A stretch of DNA of 64,000 nt from Pseudomonadota bacterium (GCA_020161695.1 JAIUOO010000004.1:186001-250000), one strand, 5' to 3'; positions 42,067 to 51,482 are shown, numbered from the stretch's first letter. Notes: a model not told the origin generated them from the letters alone. Program-made: numbers and translations.

Positions 42067-44202
42067 ATGTTGCATCAGCCGCGTCGATGGCTTCCCGGGC
42101 TCGTGCCCCTGGCTCTGCTTGCCGGCGGCTCGCTGTGGTGGAAGCAGGCCGACATCGAACGCGACCTGTCGCAACGGTCCCGCGATGCGATTGCCGCCTC
42201 CGGCTCGACCATCGACGGCAAGCCCTGGGCGACCGTTACCGCTCTGGGCCGCGACGTCGTCGTCGCAGGCGATGCCCCGGCCGATGGCGTCGGCATCGGA
42301 GCCGCCGCGACGGCACTCCAGCAGCGCGGCGTGCGGCAGGCCATTGCCGATACCGATCTCATTCCGGCTGCCGATCCGTTCGGATGGTCGGCGCGGCGGG
42401 AGGGCCAGACCATCACGCTGTCGGGACAGGTTGCTCCCGACGGTGCGCGCGAACGGCTGGTCGAGGCGGCGCGGCGCGCGGTTCCCGGTGGCGAGGTCAG
42501 CGACCTGATGACCACCGCGCGGGGCGTGCCGGCCGGCGCGGCAGCGGCCGGCATTCTCGGCATCGAACAGCTCGGCCGCGTCGCCAGCGGTTCGGCGACG
42601 CTCGCGGGCAATGCCTTCCGCTTCACCGGCAATGCCGCCGATGCCGCAACCCAGGCGGCGGTGACGGCCGCTCTCGCCAACCTGCCGCAAGGCATTGTAC
42701 GCGGTGGCGTCAATCTCGCGGGTCCCGGCGCGGCGGCATCCGAACAGGCGCCTGCGCCCGCCGCGATCCTGCCGGTCGCGCCAACGCCGCCGGCTCCTCC
42801 CGCGCCGCCAGCCCCGCCGCCGCCCGCTGTCGCCGACTGGAGCGCCACGCGCGGGCAGGACGGCTCGCTGTTGCTGTCCGGCACGGTTGCGTCCGAGGAG
42901 GCGCGCCGACGCATCATCGACGCGGCCATGGCCTCGACGACGGGTCCGGTGATCGACGCCATGGACGTTGCCGCGGGCCTGCCGGCCAATGTCGAGGCGA
43001 AGGCCCTCGCGGCCTTGAAGCAGCTCGAAGGCCTGTCGGCTGGCACGGCGAGGATCGCCGGCACGACCTTCTCCTTCTCCGGCGTGGCGGCGACACCCGC
43101 CGCCTTCGATGGTCTCGCCGCCGCGATCCGGGGCGCGAGCGACGGCTTCTCGCTGGGCGAACTGATCGTCGCGCCGCCGCGCATCGACCCCTTCACCTGG
43201 AGCGCACGCAAGGGCGAGGGCGCCATCACGCTCATGGGCTTTGCGCCGTCGGAGGCCGAGAAGGCCGCCGTGCTGGCGGAGACGAACCGGATCGCCGGTG
43301 GCCTGCGGGTGGTCGACCAGATGCGTGTCGCCTCGGGCTTTCCGAGCGGCGTCGAGTTCGGTCCGCTGACCAGCGCGGCGCTCGCGCAGCTCGGACGCCT
43401 GACCGAGGGATCGGCGCAGCTCATCGGCAACCGATTGACGCTCGCCGGCCGGGCGCCCGATGTCGCGACCTCGATGGCTGTTCGTCAGGCGCTTGCCGAG
43501 TTGCGCGCGCCGGTCGCGGCCGTTTCGGATCTGTCGCTGCCAGCCGCGGAGATTCCGGCGCCGGTCGCGACGCCGCCGCTATCGGCTGACCTGACGCCTC
43601 CGCCGCCGCGCGTCGAGGCCATGGCGCCGCCCGTCGCAGACCTGCCGCTGCCGGTAGTGCCGCCGCTTGCGCCCGCCCCGCCGCCACCGGCAGCAGTTCC
43701 CGCACCGGCGATTGCCAGCGCGCCTGCGCCATCGCCGCCAGCCGCGTCATCTGCTGCAACGGCGCCAGCGGCGCCGACGCCCCCGCCTGTCGCAGCGGCT
43801 CCGCCGCCAGTTCCGCTCTCCATACCGCGGCCGAACTGCTCCGCGATCATGCAGACCGCGCTGGAAGGCGACCGCATCCTGTTCGACTACTGGAAGGCCG
43901 AGCAACGCTCCGAACATGCCGCCGTCCTCGATAGGCTGGCCACCGCGCTGAAGCGCTGCGCTCCGGACGAGCGGATCGAGGTCGCGGGCCACGCCGACCT
44001 CCACAACCGGACGAACCAGAACCAGAAGCTGTCCGAGGAACGTGCTGCGCTGATGCGGAGCGAACTCGTGCGGCGCGGCGTCCCGGCCGCCATGCTCGAC
44101 GCGGTCGGCTATGCCGAGACGCGGCCGATCGCGCCGAGCCATTCCGACGAGAGCCGCGCGCTGAACCGGCGCGTCGAGTTCCACGTCCGGCCGCGCGGCT
44201 GA
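42067..44202 (+). CDS. OmpA-family protein with three BON-like repeats
   Basis: 711 residues. Residues 9-23 are a hydrophobic anchor or signal. Three repeats follow, about 107-218, 258-368 and 378-487, each opening with W-S-A-R/T-x-G and a strand such as ITLSG or ITLMG, then a second half ending in the AGNAFRFTGNA or IGNRLTLAGRA type. Pro-rich linkers sit at 222-256 and 490-588. The OmpA domain (600-710) carries FDYWKAEQRSEHAAVLDRLA and GHADLHNRTNQNQKLSEERA with a likely Cys591-Cys631 bridge; it should bind peptidoglycan. The protein is followed after 11 bases by a membrane protein gene. Confidence 0.83.
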   Translation: MLHQPRRWLPGLVPLALLAGGSLWWKQADIERDLSQRSRDAIAASGSTIDGKPWATVTALGRDVVVAGDAPADGVGIGAAATALQQRGVRQAIADTDLIPAADPFGWSARREGQTITLSGQVAPDGARERLVEAARRAVPGGEVSDLMTTARGVPAGAAAAGILGIEQLGRVASGSATLAGNAFRFTGNAADAATQAAVTAALANLPQGIVRGGVNLAGPGAAASEQAPAPAAILPVAPTPPAPPAPPAPPPPAVADWSATRGQDGSLLLSGTVASEEARRRIIDAAMASTTGPVIDAMDVAAGLPANVEAKALAALKQLEGLSAGTARIAGTTFSFSGVAATPAAFDGLAAAIRGASDGFSLGELIVAPPRIDPFTWSARKGEGAITLMGFAPSEAEKAAVLAETNRIAGGLRVVDQMRVASGFPSGVEFGPLTSAALAQLGRLTEGSAQLIGNRLTLAGRAPDVATSMAVRQALAELRAPVAAVSDLSLPAAEIPAPVATPPLSADLTPPPPRVEAMAPPVADLPLPVVPPLAPAPPPPAAVPAPAIASAPAPSPPAASSAATAPAAPTPPPVAAAPPPVPLSIPRPNCSAIMQTALEGDRILFDYWKAEQRSEHAAVLDRLATALKRCAPDERIEVAGHADLHNRTNQNQKLSEERAALMRSELVRRGVPAAMLDAVGYAETRPIAPSHSDESRALNRRVEFHVRPRG

Positions 44203-44213
44203 GGGAGAGAGTC

Positions 44214-45020
44214 ATGATCTATCTCGCACAGACCTTCGCCCTGCCGCTCGCCGCAGCCCTGATCGGTGGCCTGATCGTCGGCTGGATCACGTCGGACAAG
44301 GACGACAACGGCCCGAGCGGCTGGGCCGCGCTGGCCATCACGCTGTTCGCGCTGATGGTGGTGGCCTCGGCGCTGAAATGGCTGCCGGGGCGGCCGGGGC
44401 TCTGGCTCGACACGGCCATCCTGTTCTCGGCCATCTATCTGCTCGGCTGCATCGTGGGGGCCTTTGCGCGCGTCTTCACCGACAAGATCGAAGACGCAGT
44501 CAGCGAGCCGCTGACGGCGGTCGCCGAGGGCGCTCAGGCCATCGCCTCGACCATGGAGCCCGTGAAGGCGGTCGCGACGGCCGTCTCCGACGTTGCCCGT
44601 GCCGCCTCGGCGCCGGCAGAGAGCGCGCCTCCCGCCGCCGCCCAGCGCGCCGCTGAAGCGCCGCGCGCGCCGACCGGGGCCGCAGCCTCGGCGGAGGCCA
44701 TGGCGGAAGGCACGAAGCCGACGGGACTGGCGACGGCGCGTGGCAACAAGCCCGACGAGCTTGAGCTGATCCGCGGCGTCGGTCCGCAGAACGAGGCGCG
44801 GCTTCACGCGCTGGGCATCTGGCACTTCGACCAGATTGCCGCCTGGACGGCGAAAGAGGCGCAGTGGGTGGGCGGTTATCTTGCCTTCCCCGGACGGATC
44901 GAGCGCGAGGACTGGATCGGGCAGGCCAAGGTTCTGGCGGCCGGCGGCACGACGGACCATGCCGACAAGGTCAGGCGCGGCGAGATCACGAGCACACGGG
45001 ACGAGCCGCCCCGAGCCTGA
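44214..45020 (+). CDS. Membrane protein with C-terminal helix-hairpin-helix domain
   Basis: 268 residues. Three hydrophobic segments lie at about 3-22, 40-60 and 68-92; an Ala-rich linker follows. The C-terminal part ELELIRGVGPQNEARLHALGIWHFDQIAAW matches the helix-hairpin-helix unit often appended to NADH dehydrogenase NuoE-like and rhizobial hypothetical proteins, followed by FPGRIEREDWIGQA. The function is unknown; the HhH unit may bind nucleic acid or a protein partner. GGGAGAGAGTC precedes the ATG, and the OmpA gene ends 11 bases upstream, so the two are cotranscribed. Confidence 0.72.
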   Translation: MIYLAQTFALPLAAALIGGLIVGWITSDKDDNGPSGWAALAITLFALMVVASALKWLPGRPGLWLDTAILFSAIYLLGCIVGAFARVFTDKIEDAVSEPLTAVAEGAQAIASTMEPVKAVATAVSDVARAASAPAESAPPAAAQRAAEAPRAPTGAAASAEAMAEGTKPTGLATARGNKPDELELIRGVGPQNEARLHALGIWHFDQIAAWTAKEAQWVGGYLAFPGRIEREDWIGQAKVLAAGGTTDHADKVRRGEITSTRDEPPRA

Positions 45021-45043
45021 AGGGTCAACATCTGCACATGAAG

Positions 45044-45076
45044 AAGGCCCCGGCGTCGTCCGCCGGGGCCTTTCTC
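45044..45076 (+). terminator. Rho-independent terminator after the HhH membrane protein
   Basis: A 12-base perfect stem AAGGCCCCGGCG/CGCCGGGGCCTT with a TCGTC loop is followed by TCTCGT. It also lies beyond the small minus-strand gene ending at 45096 and may serve it. Confidence 0.85.
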
Positions 45077-45095
45077 GTATCGTCTGGTCCAGGCG

Positions 45096-45188
45096 TCAGG
45101 TGAAATAGTGGACGCCTACGGCGATGATCAGCACCCAGACCACGAAGTTGGCGGTCAGCGTGAACGCGACGGCCTGCGTCGGAGACAT
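45096..45188 (-). CDS. 30-residue single-membrane-span peptide
   Basis: A very short frame encodes MSPTQAVAFTLTANFVVWVLIIAVGVHYFT in two parts: MSPTQAVAFTLTANF, then VVWVLIIAVGVHYFT. One hydrophobic helix covers about residues 6-26. An SD-like GAGG lies 6 bases before this ATG; an in-frame ATG four codons upstream is an alternative. The bidirectional terminator at 45044 and clean spacing to the tautomerase gene support a real gene. Small membrane peptides of this kind sit in transport or respiratory complexes; its partner is unknown. Confidence 0.5.
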   Translation of the reverse strand: MSPTQAVAFTLTANFVVWVLIIAVGVHYFT

Positions 45189-45291
45189 ACGGAACCTCAT
45201 CGATGCGGTCTTCCTTGCCGGTCGACCCCTTCCCTCCGCCATGCATAGCCGAACCGTGTGGCCAGTCGATGAAAGGATGAAGGGAAGGTTA

Positions 45292-45318
45292 ATCCGGCGT
45301 CCCGCTGCGGGGCCGGAT
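45292..45318 (-). terminator. Hairpin ending the tautomerase gene
   Basis: ATCCGGC and GCCGGAT form a 7-base stem enclosing a smaller CCCGC/GCGGG hairpin. The stem starts at the stop codon. On the minus strand the tail is TAACCTTCC, only modestly T-rich. Confidence 0.45.
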
Positions 45319-45731
45319 CAGGCCGCCTGCGGCAGCCGCCCGGCAATGTAGCGATGTTCCTGCGTCAGCCCACCGAAGCCGTAGGCCTCGGCGCGGACGT
45401 CATGGACATAGACGTAGCTCTCCGGGTGGAGTTCGCCGATGAGATCGCCCATGGCGGCGAAGACGGCAGCCACATAGGCGGCCTTCTCGTCCTTGGTGTT
45501 GGTGCCATCGACCACCTTGATGTCGAGGAAGAACGAGGACTTGCGCTGTTCGGCGAGCGAGGCGCCACCGACGAACCAGCGGTCGGCCGGCACCTGCTCG
45601 ACCGTGACGGCAGTCAGCTGCGGGTTCTTGCGGAGCACGTCCGTGGTGATGCGGACGGCCTCCTCGGCGATGCGCGCGGGCAGGTGCCGGTCGGCCGAAG
45701 CGGATGAGAACTTGATCTGGATGATGGGCAT
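45318..45731 (-). CDS. Tautomerase family protein
   Basis: 137 residues from ATG 45731 with AGGAGCACGTC before it. The catalytic amino-terminal proline (MPIIQIKFSS) identifies a 4-oxalocrotonate tautomerase/MIF-superfamily protein; the length is about twice the classic 62-residue subunit, so it should act as a trimer. VTVEQVPADRWFVGGASL and YVYVHDVRAEAYGFGG are further blocks. The substrate is unknown, and no aromatic genes adjoin it. Confidence 0.85.
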   Translation of the reverse strand: MPIIQIKFSSASADRHLPARIAEEAVRITTDVLRKNPQLTAVTVEQVPADRWFVGGASLAEQRKSSFFLDIKVVDGTNTKDEKAAYVAAVFAAMGDLIGELHPESYVYVHDVRAEAYGFGGLTQEHRYIAGRLPQAA

Positions 45732-45845
45732 GACGTGCTCCTGAACAGCCCCGGGGTCGGGTTGCCCGAGAGATTTCATCATCGCCTCGATGGAAACAAT
45801 GCCGGATCAATATGCATCAGTTGTGCAAAGATCGAAAAGATGGTG

Positions 45846-47972
45846 TCAGATGCTGCCGACGGTCTTCAGCCGCATGCGCGGGTGGATCTCGGCCTGGCTC
45901 AGCACCGGGGTCTGCGAGCGGAAGCGCTCGACGATGGAGCGGACGAAGGGCCGGATTCCCGGGCTGGTCAGCAGGACAGGGGCTTCTCCCATGCGGGCCG
46001 CATCCTCGAAGGCGTCGCGCACCAGCATGATGAATTCGGACAGCTTGGACGGCTGCATGGCCAGCTGGCGGTCGTCGCCCTGGCCGACGATGGAATCGGC
46101 GAAGGCCTGTTCCCAGGCAGGCGACAGGGCGATGAGCGCGAGAGAGCCGTCCATGCCGGTATATTGCGCGCAGAGCTGGCGGGCGAGGCGCGCGCGCACG
46201 TGCTCGGCAATCTGGACCGGCGAGCGGGTGAACGACACGGCCTCGGCAACGCCCTCGAGGATCGAGGGCAGGTCGCGGATCGAGACGCGCTCGGTGAGCA
46301 GCACCTGGAGGACGCGCTGCAGGCCCGACATGGTGATCTGGTTCGGGACAAGGTCCTTGAGCAGCTCGGCCTGATCCTTCGGCAGTTCCTTCACCAGTTT
46401 CTGAACCTCGCCGTAGCTGAGCAGGTCGGCGACGTTGGCCTTGAGGATCTCGGTGAGGTGCGTCGAGAGCACGGTCGCCGCATCGACGACCGTATAGCCG
46501 CGGACGCTCGCCTCCTCCTTCAGCGCGGCATCGACCCAGGTCGCCGGCAGGCCGAACGTCGGCTCGGTGGTGTGGACGCCGGGAAGATCGACCTGCGCGC
46601 CGGAGGGATCCATGACCATGAACTGCAGCGGCCAGATGTGGCCCTGTCCCGATTCCACCTCCTTGACGCGGATGATGTACTGGTTCGGCGGCAGCTGGAC
46701 GTTGTCGAGGATGCGCACCGAGGGCATGACGAAGCCCATGTCGGAGGCGAGTTGGCGGCGCAGGGCCTTGATCTGATCCGTCAGCCGGTCCGAACCACCT
46801 TCCGATTGAACGAGCGGGAGGAGGCCGTAGCCGAGCTCGATCTTCAGGTCGTCGATCTTCAGGATTGACGAGATCGGCTCCTCGGCCGGCGGCGCGGCGG
46901 CAGCCGCAGCCTCTGCCGCCTCGGCGATCGCGGCGGTCTCCGCCACGCGCTTCGCCTCCTGCCCGAGAGCATAGGCCGCATAGCCGGCAAGGCCCGCGAG
47001 ACCGGCGAAGGGGATGAACGGAATGCCCGGCAGCAGCGCCATGGCGGCCATGACGCCGGCCGAAAGGCCGAGCGCCTTCGGATAGCCGGTGAGCTGCCTG
47101 ATCATCGCCTGATCGGCGGAGCCGGTGACGCCCGCCTTGGAGACGAGCAGGCCGGCGGCGGTCGAGATGATCAGCGCGGGGATCTGGCTGACGAGGCCAT
47201 CGCCGACGGTGAGGATCGTATAGGTGCGCGCCGCTTCCATGAACGGCATGCCCTGCTGGGCGACGCCGATGATGAGGCCCGCGATGACGTTGATGAAGGT
47301 GATGAGCAGGCCGGCAATGGCGTCGCCCTTGACGAATTTCGAGGCGCCGTCCATGGCGCCGTAGAAGGCGCTCTCGTCCTCGAGATCCTTGCGGCGCGTC
47401 CTCGCGGTCTTCTCGTCGATGAGGCCGGCTGAGAGGTCGGCGTCGATCGCCATCTGCTTGCCGGGCATGGCGTCGAGGGAGAAGCGCGCCGCGACTTCCG
47501 CGATGCGGCCGGAACCCTTGGTGATGACGATGAAGTTCACGATCACCAGGATCGCGAAGACGATGATCCCGATGATGAACGAGCCGCCCATCACGAAATT
47601 GCCGAAGGCCTCGATGACGTGGCCGGCGGCGGAGGTGCCCTCGTGGCCATGCGACAGGATCAGGCGCGTCGATGCCAGATTCAACGACAGGCGCAGCATC
47701 GTCGAGATGAGCAGGATCGTCGGGAAGGACGAGAATTCCAGCGGCTTGTGAATGAACAACGCCGTCATCAGGATCATGACGGAGGAGATGATCGACACCG
47801 CCAGCATCATGTCCAGCAACAGCGGTGGCATCGGGAAGATCAGGATGACCAGGATGCCGATGACGCCAGTGGCCATCCACAGGTCCGGACGGCGCAGCCA
47901 TCCGGCGACCGTTCCGGCGGATAATCCGCCGGAGGCCCGCCCTGTCGTGGCGCCCGCCGTGACGTCGGTCAT
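45846..47972 (-). CDS. flhA: Flagellar biosynthesis protein FlhA
   Basis: 708 residues, the central export-gate protein of the flagellar type III system. Eight membrane helices lie in the first half (from LWMATGVIGILVILIFPMPPLLLDMMLAVS on), then the signature SFPTILLISTMLRLSLNLASTR and KFVKGDAIAGLLITFIN, and a cytosolic C-terminal domain that docks substrate-chaperone complexes. ATG 47972 is chosen for its AGGAT spacing; ATG 47978 is two codons upstream. A CtrA-like box lies upstream at 48036. It is transcribed away from fliF. Confidence 0.95.
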   Translation of the reverse strand: MTDVTAGATTGRASGGLSAGTVAGWLRRPDLWMATGVIGILVILIFPMPPLLLDMMLAVSIISSVMILMTALFIHKPLEFSSFPTILLISTMLRLSLNLASTRLILSHGHEGTSAAGHVIEAFGNFVMGGSFIIGIIVFAILVIVNFIVITKGSGRIAEVAARFSLDAMPGKQMAIDADLSAGLIDEKTARTRRKDLEDESAFYGAMDGASKFVKGDAIAGLLITFINVIAGLIIGVAQQGMPFMEAARTYTILTVGDGLVSQIPALIISTAAGLLVSKAGVTGSADQAMIRQLTGYPKALGLSAGVMAAMALLPGIPFIPFAGLAGLAGYAAYALGQEAKRVAETAAIAEAAEAAAAAAPPAEEPISSILKIDDLKIELGYGLLPLVQSEGGSDRLTDQIKALRRQLASDMGFVMPSVRILDNVQLPPNQYIIRVKEVESGQGHIWPLQFMVMDPSGAQVDLPGVHTTEPTFGLPATWVDAALKEEASVRGYTVVDAATVLSTHLTEILKANVADLLSYGEVQKLVKELPKDQAELLKDLVPNQITMSGLQRVLQVLLTERVSIRDLPSILEGVAEAVSFTRSPVQIAEHVRARLARQLCAQYTGMDGSLALIALSPAWEQAFADSIVGQGDDRQLAMQPSKLSEFIMLVRDAFEDAARMGEAPVLLTSPGIRPFVRSIVERFRSQTPVLSQAEIHPRMRLKTVGSI

Positions 47973-48035
47973 GCTCATCCTGTCCGGCCGCTCGCGGATG
48001 TGAACGGCACCCGGCAAGAATTGCCGTGCGGATGG

Positions 48036-48050
48036 TTAACGGGACGTTAC
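48036..48050. promoter_or_regulatory. CtrA-like box upstream of flhA
   Basis: TTAA-N7-TTAC (plus strand), which on the minus strand reads GTAA-N7-TTAACC. The CtrA consensus is TTAA-N7-TTAA, so one half-site is perfect and the other differs by one base. It lies 64-78 bases upstream of the flhA start and about 190 bases upstream of the divergent membrane-protein gene. Confidence 0.55.
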
Positions 48051-48234
48051 CGGCAGGCCCAACCAGGGTGGTGTTGAGCTGCAAGCCGGCGCGTGCAGGC
48101 CTCGGCAGTGGAGCTTCGCCGCCGGCATGATCGGGCTCGTCGCCGACAATGACCATGACGTGAAGCGCCGCCGTGGGTGCCTCGCGAGCGCATGCGGGCG
48201 TGCTATAGCGGAGATGAGCATTTTGGATGGACGC

Positions 48235-48612
48235 ATGAGCAGCTTTCGCCTGACCGGCCCTGGCGGCACGCCCGGAGGGCTGATCCCCTTTTTCGTCGGC
48301 TTCGGCATGACAGTCGCGGGCGCCTGGCTCCTGACCAATCAGGTGACGGTGTCTGGCGGCTCGTGGACTCTGGGCGGCTATTCGGCCTTCGGGCTGTCGC
48401 TGGTGCCGATCCTCGCCGGCATCGGCATGCTGTTTTTCGACGGCTCGTCGCGGGCGGGGTTCCTGCTCCTGTTTGCCGGGATCGTCATCGTTCTTGCTGG
48501 GATCCTGACCAATCTGACGATCTATTTCGTGCCGACCAGCCTGTTCAACACGCTGATGATGCTGGCCCTGCTCGCAGGCGGCATCGGTCTGGTGCTGCGC
48601 TCGCTGCGCTGA
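48235..48612 (+). CDS. Small four-helix membrane protein of unknown function
   Basis: 125 residues from ATG 48235 (MSSFRLTGPGGTPGG), with GGATGGA in front; ATG 48214 is seven codons upstream. Four hydrophobic helices alternate with short turns (GGLIPFFVGFGMTVAGAWLL, GLSLVPILAGIGMLFF, GFLLLFAGIVIVLAGIL, LMMLALLAGGIGLVL). It lies between flhA and fliF but shares no flagellar motif. Alphaproteobacterial flagellar islands often hold unknown membrane proteins here. No function is assigned. Confidence 0.7.
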   Translation: MSSFRLTGPGGTPGGLIPFFVGFGMTVAGAWLLTNQVTVSGGSWTLGGYSAFGLSLVPILAGIGMLFFDGSSRAGFLLLFAGIVIVLAGILTNLTIYFVPTSLFNTLMMLALLAGGIGLVLRSLR

Positions 48613-48655
48613 CGGGCAGAGAAATCGACCGTCTGACCCGAAACGTTCACGCGCG

Positions 48656-48671
48656 TTAACCATCCGGTAAC
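48656..48671 (+). promoter_or_regulatory. CtrA-like box upstream of fliF
   Basis: TTAA-N7-GTAAC (TTAACCATCCGGTAAC) differs from the CtrA consensus TTAA-N7-TTAAC by one base, and it contains TTAACCAT, a common CtrA half-site. It lies about 75 bases upstream of the fliF start. Confidence 0.6.
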
Positions 48672-48743
48672 CACCCACCCGGCAAATCTTGCCCAGCGGA
48701 TCGGCGGCAGCCGCTTCGTGATGGGCAGAGGGCTGGTGGCGTC

Positions 48744-50399
48744 TTGAACGGCATCCTGGAGTTCCTGAAGAATCTCGGCGCGGCGCGCGTCGCGGCCATG
48801 GGCGCGGTCGCGCTCGGGCTGGTGGGCTTCTTCGTCTACATCATCCTGCGCATGAGCCAGCCGCAGATGGCGCTGCTGTTCTCCGACCTGACGCTTGAGG
48901 ATTCCGCGCAGATCGTGAAGGAGCTCGAACGTCGGCAGGTGCGCTTCCAGCTCCGGCAGGATGGCGCGCAGGTCTTCGTGGCGCAGGAACAGGTCGCCCG
49001 CGTCCGCCTGCAGCTGGCCGAAACCGGCATGCCGCGCGGCGGCGGCGTCGGCTACGAGATCTTCGACAAGGGCGATGCCCTGTCCTCGACCTCCTTCGTC
49101 CAGAACATGAACCAGCTGCGCGCGCTGGAGGGCGAGCTCGCCCGCACCATCCGCGGCATCGAGCGCGTGCAGACGGCGCGTGTCCATCTGGTCATGCCCG
49201 AGCGGGCTCTGTTCTCCCGCGAGCGCACCGAACCTTCCGCCTCCATCGTGCTGCGCGTCCGCGGCGGGCTGGAGCCGCAGCAGATCCGCGCCGTGCGCCA
49301 CCTCGTCGCCTCGGCGGTGCGCGGTCTCTCGCCCCAGCGCATCTCCATCGTCGACGAGAGCGGCCGGCTGCTCGCCGACGGCGCGGGCGATGCCGCCGGC
49401 ATGATGGGCACCAGCATCGACGAGCGCCGCGCGTCGCAGGAGCGGCACCTGCGCGAGCAGGTCGAGAGCATCATCGCCTCGGTGGTCGGCCCGGGCCGGG
49501 CGCGGGTGCGCGTCGCCGCCGACATGGACTTCAACCGCATCACCCAGACCTCCGACGATTTCGATCCGGAGCGCCGCGTCGTGCGCTCGACCCAGACGCG
49601 CGAGGAGCAGTCGAGCTCCGGCGAGGGCCGCGACGGCCAGGTCTCGGTCGGCAACGAACTGCCCGGCGCGAACCAGACCACGCCCCAGCAGCAGAACGCC
49701 TCGCGTGAGGCCAGCCGCAAGTCCGAGGAGACCGTCAACTACGAGATCGCCCGGACGCAGCGCACGGAAGTCACCGAGGGCGGCCGCATCAAGCGCGTGT
49801 CGGTGGCCGTGCTCGTCGACGGCATCTACGCCCGCGACGCGCAGGGCAACGTCAATTACCAGCCCAGGCCTGCCGAGGAACTGGAACGGATCGGCGCGCT
49901 GGTGCGTTCGGCGATCGGCTTCGACCAGCGCCGCGGTGATCAGGTGGAGATCGTCAACCTGCGCTTCGCCGAGGCGCCGCAGCTGGCCGCGCCCGAGGCG
50001 CCCAAACCCTGGTGGATGATCTACGACCTGACCAAGGAAGACGTCCGCTACGCCATCGAGCTCGTCGTCCTGCTCATCGTCTCGCTGCTGGTCATGCTGT
50101 TCGTGGTGCGCCCGCTGCTCCGCCGCATCGTGACGCCCGATCCGCCGCCGGCCCTGCCGGCTCCCGTCAGCCGGGCCGCCTCCAGCGATGCGGAGGCTAC
50201 CGACGAGCGGCCGGCGGTGAAGGCGCCGCCCATCGCGCCCGGCATGGAAAGCGCCACGATGAAGATGATCGAGATGGCGCAGATCAAGGGCGAAGTGCAC
50301 CAGGCTTCGCTCGCCAAGGTCGGCGAGCTGGTCGAGAAGAATCCCCACGAGACGGTCTCGATCATCCGTCAGTGGCTGCATGACGCGGAGGCCAAATGA
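48744..50399 (+). CDS. fliF: Flagellar MS-ring protein FliF
   Basis: 551 residues. Two membrane helices (about 17-36 and 433-453, [22 protein letters not shown]) flank a large periplasmic ring-building part with [23 protein letters not shown] and [18 protein letters not shown]. The C-terminal tail binds FliG. It starts with TTG at 48744: no in-frame ATG fits, and [12 protein letters not shown] is the usual FliF start. It opens the fliF-fliG-fliH-fliN-flbD operon, where most adjacent genes touch or overlap. Confidence 0.95.
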   Translation: MNGILEFLKNLGAARVAAMGAVALGLVGFFVYIILRMSQPQMALLFSDLTLEDSAQIVKELERRQVRFQLRQDGAQVFVAQEQVARVRLQLAETGMPRGGGVGYEIFDKGDALSSTSFVQNMNQLRALEGELARTIRGIERVQTARVHLVMPERALFSRERTEPSASIVLRVRGGLEPQQIRAVRHLVASAVRGLSPQRISIVDESGRLLADGAGDAAGMMGTSIDERRASQERHLREQVESIIASVVGPGRARVRVAADMDFNRITQTSDDFDPERRVVRSTQTREEQSSSGEGRDGQVSVGNELPGANQTTPQQQNASREASRKSEETVNYEIARTQRTEVTEGGRIKRVSVAVLVDGIYARDAQGNVNYQPRPAEELERIGALVRSAIGFDQRRGDQVEIVNLRFAEAPQLAAPEAPKPWWMIYDLTKEDVRYAIELVVLLIVSLLVMLFVVRPLLRRIVTPDPPPALPAPVSRAASSDAEATDERPAVKAPPIAPGMESATMKMIEMAQIKGEVHQASLAKVGELVEKNPHETVSIIRQWLHDAEAK

Positions 50400-51481
50400 C
50401 CATCGCCCAGATTCAGCGCGATGCGGAATTCGGCTCGGCGCTCGCCGCGCTCTCGGCGGACGGCCGCATCAATACCGAGGCCGCACGCGGGCTCACCGGC
50501 CACCAGCGGGCAGCCGTGCTGATGCTCACCCTTGGCGACAAGGTCTCCTCGCGCATCTGGAAGCTGCTCGACGACGACGAGATCCGCGTCCTTTCCATCG
50601 CCATGTCGCAGCTCGGCACTGTCGAGCCGGAGACGGTCGAGAGCCTGATGCTGGAATTCGTCGGCCGCCTGTCGGCCTCCGGCGGCCTGATGGGCAATTT
50701 CGACGCGACCGAGCGGCTCCTGTCGCAGTTCATGGCGTCCGACCGCGTCGCGCTGCTGATGGAGGAAATCCGCGGGCCGGCGGGCCGCAACATGTGGGAG
50801 AAGCTCTCCAACGTGCAGGAGCAGGTGCTCGCCAACTACCTGAAGAACGAATACCCGCAGACGGTCGCGGTCGTGCTGTCCAAGATCCGGCCGGAACATG
50901 CCGGCCGTGTGCTCGCGATCCTGCCCGAGGAGTTCGCGCTCGACGTGGTCGGCCGCATGCTGAAGATGGAAGCGATCCAGAAGGACGTGCTGGAGCGCAT
51001 CGAGCAGACGCTGCGCACCGAGTTCATGTCCAACCTCTCGCAGACCTCGCGGCGCGACAGCCACGAGGCCATGGCCGAGATCTTCAACTCCTTCGATCGC
51101 CAGACCGAGACGCGCTTCATCACCGCGCTGGAGGAGCAGAACCGGGACTCGGCCGAGCGCATCAAGAACCTGATGTTCACCTTCGACGACCTCGCCAAGC
51201 TCGATTCCGGCTCGGCCCAGACCCTCGTTCGCCAGGTCGACAAGGACAAGCTCGCCATCGCGCTTAAGGGCGCGACCCAGACCATGCGCGACTTCTTCCT
51301 CAGCCAGATGTCGACGCGTGCCGCGAAGATGCTCGCCGACGACATGCAGGCGCTCGGCCCGATGCGCCTGAAGGATGTCGACGAGGCGCAGGCCATGCTG
51401 GTCAACCTCGCCAAGGATCTCGCCGCCAAGGGCGAGATCATGATTTCCAAGAACCGCGCCGACGACGAGCTGGTGTTCTGA
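50396..51481 (+). CDS. fliG: Flagellar motor switch protein FliG
   Basis: 361 residues. The N-terminal domain that binds FliF begins near [17 protein letters not shown]; the middle and C-terminal armadillo domains carry [22 protein letters not shown] and the torque helix [23 protein letters not shown]. The start overlaps the fliF stop by four bases (ATGA). It links the MS-ring to the C-ring and converts proton-motive force at the stator into torque. Confidence 0.95.
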   Translation: MTIAQIQRDAEFGSALAALSADGRINTEAARGLTGHQRAAVLMLTLGDKVSSRIWKLLDDDEIRVLSIAMSQLGTVEPETVESLMLEFVGRLSASGGLMGNFDATERLLSQFMASDRVALLMEEIRGPAGRNMWEKLSNVQEQVLANYLKNEYPQTVAVVLSKIRPEHAGRVLAILPEEFALDVVGRMLKMEAIQKDVLERIEQTLRTEFMSNLSQTSRRDSHEAMAEIFNSFDRQTETRFITALEEQNRDSAERIKNLMFTFDDLAKLDSGSAQTLVRQVDKDKLAIALKGATQTMRDFFLSQMSTRAAKMLADDMQALGPMRLKDVDEAQAMLVNLAKDLAAKGEIMISKNRADDELVF

Positions 51482-51482
51482 C

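Noticed and set aside
42781..42835. Repetitive GCCGCC/CCG run that looked like a simple repeat or CRISPR-like unit
   Set aside because: It codes the Pro-rich linker of the OmpA protein in frame; there are no spacers or regular repeats.
45817..48678. Minus-strand open frame of 953 codons in a second frame over flhA
   Set aside because: The other minus-strand frame gives an unmistakable FlhA; this one is Arg/Pro-rich.
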